This document shows positions 59,640-64,000 of a stretch of DNA of 64,000 nt, one piece after another. This DNA comes from Dama dama (Eukaryota > Chordata > Mammalia > Artiodactyla > Cervidae). Under the pieces are notes generated by a model. That model worked only from the letters and a program-made list of their open reading frames with translations. It searched no databases and was not told the origin of the DNA. The stretch covers positions 10,992,001-11,056,000 of the forward strand of contig NC_083681.1 of NCBI RefSeq assembly GCF_033118175.1, in the 5' to 3' direction. Every line of letters starts with the position of its first letter. Within the stretch, counting starts at the first letter, position 1. A program made the translations under genes and the position numbers.

Positions 59640-61690
59640 GAGCGGCATTTCCCAAACTGGCGAATAATGCGCTGAAAGAAATTAGTGCTGTAGGCATTTA
59701 CTTAATTCAAATAAGATATAGCTTCATAGGGTCGTAGAATTTGGCAGCCTTGCTCGTAGTTGGAAGCCACTTAACTGTCATTTCTGCACAGAGAGACTGT
59801 ATGTTGACATTTTCAGACTTTTAAACAATCCTTGTCACTTAACAAGTGCAAATGCCACCATATTAGGCATGCAGTTTTTCTGTTTCAGGAAGCAGAATTT
59901 AGAAGTTAGTGGAGAGAAAAAATGCCTAGGGGTTCCAATAGCTTTACATTTGGAAAAACACATACATACACACAAAATTTTTGTTTCTCTAGTGTTCAAG
60001 TGTCTTTGTGACTCAACTGTGGAGAAATTCATTTTGGCATTAAGTTGGGTAAACACCTAGTAACCACCTAGTACTAAAGGTGTTTGGGAACCTGAAGTTG
60101 TATCTGTGGGTTTTGTCTGTTTCTAAAGAGCAAGTTACCATATAATTGGTTCAAAGGCAAAAGGTTAAGCAAGAATGACATATATTGTAAAATCAAAAGT
60201 AAAATGCAAAGTATTCCTGTGCTCAAAGTCCATGCATTTCAGTTCCTTTGTATGATAGTTCATGGTGATCATGTCTTCAGACTGCACTATTAGCATACTC
60301 ACCCCTAACAAGAAGTTCTGCCTCATCTGAAACACTGTCTGCTGAGGTCTGTACCCTGCAGCCATATCTCCCAGCATGCATCAGAAGGATGTTCCTGATC
60401 ATTAAATCTGCAGAGGATGCTTGCTGAAAGAGGGATGAAGTGCCAGTTTAAAATGTTGCAAATCTGCCTAGTTCAAGGTGGTTTAAGGGGAACTTTGCAT
60501 ATTCAATCAAAGGGCCCATTTCTGGCCTTACAATTTATCTGACGACATTTCAGAAATCAAACATGCCCCACTTTAAGGAACACATGGAAGCTATGTTTTT
60601 AACAATTGCTAATATCACATTCAAACATTTAATATTGCATATAATGATTTAGCAGCTACAATATTTAAGAAATATTTACAAACAAATTCATATCTTTAAA
60701 AGTTTAGGAAAAATAGTGAACAAAAATTATTGCTTTGCTATTCAGAGACAGGCTTATTTTTGTGGCAAGAAGGCAGTATTGAAAGGAATAACAACTCATG
60801 TAATTATGAGACAACAGTAGTCAAAAGATTATCTTGCATGGCTTTATTGAATGGCTTCTTTTGTAGGCAACAAAATGAGGTGGTGCTTAGGTGCAAGAGT
60901 GCTGGTCCCAAAGCCATATGTTTTCACTCAACAGAGATTGATTTATTCCTTCCACAACCACCATCATCAGGAGTAGGGTCAGCCTGAAATCTCTGTTAAT
61001 CAAAGCAATTAAAAAACATGAAGAAGACTCGAAACACCCAATACTTGTTGACAGCAAAATGATTAGAACATAGTTGAAGAACAGTTGTATCAAGGAGATC
61101 AATAAGTACCAAGGAGATTATTTCATGGGATCAGTGATTATCCTACACTTTTAGGATGTCTGGTATAAGCTTTCATTACTTAATCTTGTCTTTCATTTAC
61201 TTTAACAGGAAAGATATATTTCCTATTTTCATGAAGATCTGGTATTTACAATACATGAGGTATTCTTTTCAGAGAATGACATAGCAAAACTCCAATATGC
61301 TCTTCACTTTCCATGTTGCAATTAAAAACAATTCCCTGGAATGAGAGTACATGCATGCAGCTTGAAATGATATCTTCAAAAAACTCAACACTCCTCTTTC
61401 ATGGGCACTTGAAAGAATGACTAATGCAAGACATGAAGAAGCACTGCTGATTAGATATCTTTAATTTGTTGATGGAATGGGTGAATTATCTTAAAAAATG
61501 ATTTGTTTGTCCTTAGAAGGCAGCATCCTGATGAGTATTTAAGAATTTAGTTGTTTACCTTCATTTTGAAATAAACTAATGGACTATATAAAATTCATGA
61601 AAGTGAGAGGAATTTCTGAAAATCTGTTGGATTTTTTTTCCCTTAGCATTCATAACAGGCTGAGAAATCATTGGGATTTTTTACCTCTCA
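59640..61690. other. Repeat-poor intron
   Basis: No exon or repeat recognised. Several frames of 60-85 codons are open but featureless. Confidence 0.45.
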
Positions 61691-61691
61691 A

Positions 61692-61797
61692 ACCCCAGTA
61701 ATCTTGCCTGGAGAATTCCATGAACAGAGGAGCCTGGCAGGCTACAGTCCATGGGGTTGCAAAGAGTCAGGCGTGACTGAGCAACTATCACTCACTC
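61692..61797 (+). mobile_element. Bov-tA SINE, 5'-truncated
   Basis: Last half only, from ccccagtaatcttgcctgg to gcgtgactgagcaac. Confidence 0.82.
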
Positions 61798-62250
61798 TTT
61801 AAATCAATCAATTAACTGTATATTCTGTTTTAGGACATTTCTTCCTAATATTTCATTTCTGTTTGTTTTTTTTCCCCTTCCCATTAGTCTTATGATAGGA
61901 GCTTCTAAGTGTATTGAAGTTTTCTCTCATGAAATAATTGTTAATACGTGGTCTGGTTCATTCATTTACAAGGGAATGCTTCTTGGTGAGAATGCATTAA
62001 AATGTCACAATAATTATTTTAAGGAATGTGATATTTGTCCAGTGAATGTTCTCCACTCTTCATTTCCTTAGATAAAATTGTTACTCAAATTTCATTTTCT
62101 CATGTGTACCAGACTAAGTGCTCATTTCTTTCAAATCTGAAAAGGAAATTTACACTTAGTAAAACCTTTGATTTCTCTTGGGGAAACAAAAGCAAACTGT
62201 AAACATCATAAGCCATAGCTTAGTCTCACATCTACATAATATAATACTGT

Positions 62251-62465
62251 TTGTGCATGCTAAGTCGCTTCAGTCCCATCCAACTCTCTGCGACTCTAGG
62301 GACCAGGCTCCTGTGACCATGGGATTCTCCAGGCAAGAAACTGGATGGATTGCTGTGCAACCCCCTCCAGGGGATCTTCCCAATCCAGGGCTTGAACCCG
62401 TGTCTCTTACATCTATCTTTATTGGCAGGTAGGTTCTTTACCACAAGCGCCACCTGGAAAAGACC
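62251..62465 (-). mobile_element. Bov-tA SINE with perfect target duplication
   Basis: tataatactgt at 62240-62250 recurs at 62466-62476. The SINE itself runs from ttgtgcatgctaagtcgc to gcgccacctggaaaagac. Confidence 0.92.
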
Positions 62466-62476
62466 TATAATACTGT

Positions 62477-63560
62477 ATAAAAGACTTCAAATATGTTTAC
62501 CACGTTATATAGCATGGATCCATTTTAGGTGTGAAATATCCTTTTCCTCATGCATTTCCTCTCCTAATAGGGTACTCAGTTAAATTAGTCAAAAATAAAT
62601 TTGCATCCCATGGACCTTGAATAGAGTCTATGCTTAATGGAAAAGCCAAGGATAGGTCCAGAAAAGAATAGAGGACTATTCTTCTCAGCAGTAATGCTTC
62701 TGAAAGACTACACTTGGAGGTTTTTGCTTTGTTTTGTTTTTACTTGCTTGCTTCTCAGTTTCACAAACTGATTGGTGGTTGTTTAACAGTAGAAAAAGTA
62801 ATGATCATAAGTCATTGTTCAGGCTCATAGTTTTGACAAAATTATTTTATGAAATCACATTTCTGTGATCAAATTTTATTTTCCAGATATTTTTCTTCCC
62901 AAATAATTGATTTCTTTTTGTTCTGGACAAAAGTCTTGAAACCTTTGTCCTTTTGTTAAATTATAGTGAAAGAAAAGTTTAATGAGATTAAGAAGAGACT
63001 TTACTGAAAATCACACAGAGGCCCAAAGAATTCAGGAGAGTGAAGCATAGATTATCTTTCTTATCCTGTCCTTTACTTGCTTCCTGCAATTAACAGCATG
63101 CAGTACTCTAGAAACTCCACCACCATCTATAAAGAATAAAAAGTCTACAGCCTATTACTTATGTATTAATGCCAAGACTATGTGAGGAGTTGAAATTGTC
63201 TCATTTCAACTCATGGGGCCTATTCCTCCTCTTTTGGATTATTTCTGCCTTATATTTTTACAATTCTAAACAGAGAAGATTAAAAGTAAAATGAATGGTG
63301 AACACTAAACCTAAATTACCCTTTCAGGAGATTTACTGATTTTCATGAGAAGTAATGAGAAGAATTCACGTGGGAGCCCATTATACTTAATCTCAACCCA
63401 CAGTATGCAGTTCCTGGGAGAGAACTTCCACAATTTAGTGCACTTTTAATGAAATGGTTACTTAGAGCAGATGTTTGCTTTCTTAAGCTTAAAGCTCATT
63501 TTCACTTTTCTCTCTTAGGAGTTACTCTGTCTTATCTTGTTTTCTTTGACACTTGCTTTA
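62477..63560. other. Unique intron sequence
   Basis: No feature recognised. Confidence 0.45.
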
Positions 63561-63569
63561 TACCCTGCC

Positions 63570-63725
63570 TTTTTCTTTGCTGCTTTCTTTTGCTTTATGA
63601 ACAGATCGCGTTACATGGTGCTTCAAAAGAACTGTCCCCACAACCAGTGCCGTAGTACAACTCTCCAAGCACTGGGCACCCAGCACAGGGCATGCCCCAG
63701 TAACCATCTGTTGAATGGATGAACA
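63570..63725 (+). mobile_element. L2 3' end (old)
   Basis: cccagcacagggcatgcccc, then catctgttgaatggatgaac, is the L2 terminal pattern (cacagtgcctggcac ... tgttgaatgaatgaa). The minus frame at 63595-63780 is its shadow. Confidence 0.5.
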
Positions 63726-64000
63726 AGCGGGGCATCTTTAAGAAAGAGGCTCTGTTCACCCTCTGTGGGAGCGGTGACACTTCTAAGTCATTTACATCTC
63801 TTGGTCACATAAGTTCACTAGAGCAGTTGCTAGATCACTGTAACTTTTATTTATGATTCGGAAATAATACAGGAAATGTCATCCTTCCACTCAAGTCCAG
63901 TTCTTTATTGGCATTCACTTGGACTACGTGTCCTGCTCACCCATCATAAGACTGATAATTAAGACTTCCTAAAAATGGAAGCATGGCTAGCTTTGCTGTT

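Larger units (their letters stand above)
24972..64000 (-). other. CNTN5: CNTN5 upstream intron (partial)
   Basis: Everything right of the first exon is the intron preceding it; its donor is beyond the window, so it exceeds 39 kb. I looked on the minus strand for Ig-domain exon text with splice sites and recognised none. Confidence 0.8.

Noticed and set aside
1..64000. A new multi-gene biological system
   Set aside because: The window is intronic DNA of one gene plus transposons. No set of co-located host genes was found to support such a claim.

Overview
The window is nuclear DNA from a ruminant, almost certainly a bovid. The evidence is the density of ruminant-specific repeats: at least six BovB (RTE-type) LINE pieces, about twenty Bov-tA/Bov-A SINEs, and bovine-type L1 3' ends. 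I cannot tell cattle from sheep, goat or buffalo.

Only one gene is supported. Two minus-strand exons (24813-24971 and 2849-2998) encode the two halves of one fibronectin type III (FNIII) domain. The protein text matches contactin-5 (CNTN5), a GPI-anchored neuronal cell-adhesion molecule, most likely its first FNIII domain after the six Ig domains. Both exons have consensus splice sites and phase-1 boundaries, and join in frame. The rest of the window is intron: 2.8 kb downstream of the second exon, 21.8 kb between the exons, and over 39 kb upstream.

Layout, left to right. 1-2848: unique intron plus an L1 3' end. 2849-2998: exon, with a BovB fragment starting about 34 bases before its acceptor. 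4.9-6.7 kb: old L2 LINE remains. 6.8-17.9 kb: one ancient antisense L1 carrying two BovB LINEs, a CHR-type SINE and several Bov-tA/Bov-A SINEs. 18-24.3 kb: L2, MaLR LTR, SINEs, a MER1-type hAT remnant and L1 pieces. 24.8-25.0 kb: the other exon, flanked by a nested SINE pair and a 7-base tandem repeat. 27.7-30.3 kb: an almost complete Tigger1 DNA transposon split by a SINE. 31.1-40.5 kb: BovB pieces in both orientations, SINEs, MIRs and a MaLR LTR. 42.5-45.3 kb: a deleted Tigger element split by an L1 that is itself split by a SINE. 45.7-54 kb: L2, a MER2-type element, MIR and SINE. 54-64 kb: largely repeat-poor intron with a CpG-rich pocket and a block that may be conserved non-coding sequence.

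No operons, CRISPR arrays, functional RNA genes or new defence or metabolic systems were found. The main interest lies in transposon nesting, inverted BovB pairs that could fold in the transcript, and transposon intrusion next to CNTN5 splice sites. Repeat family names come from recognising consensus text, not from a database search.
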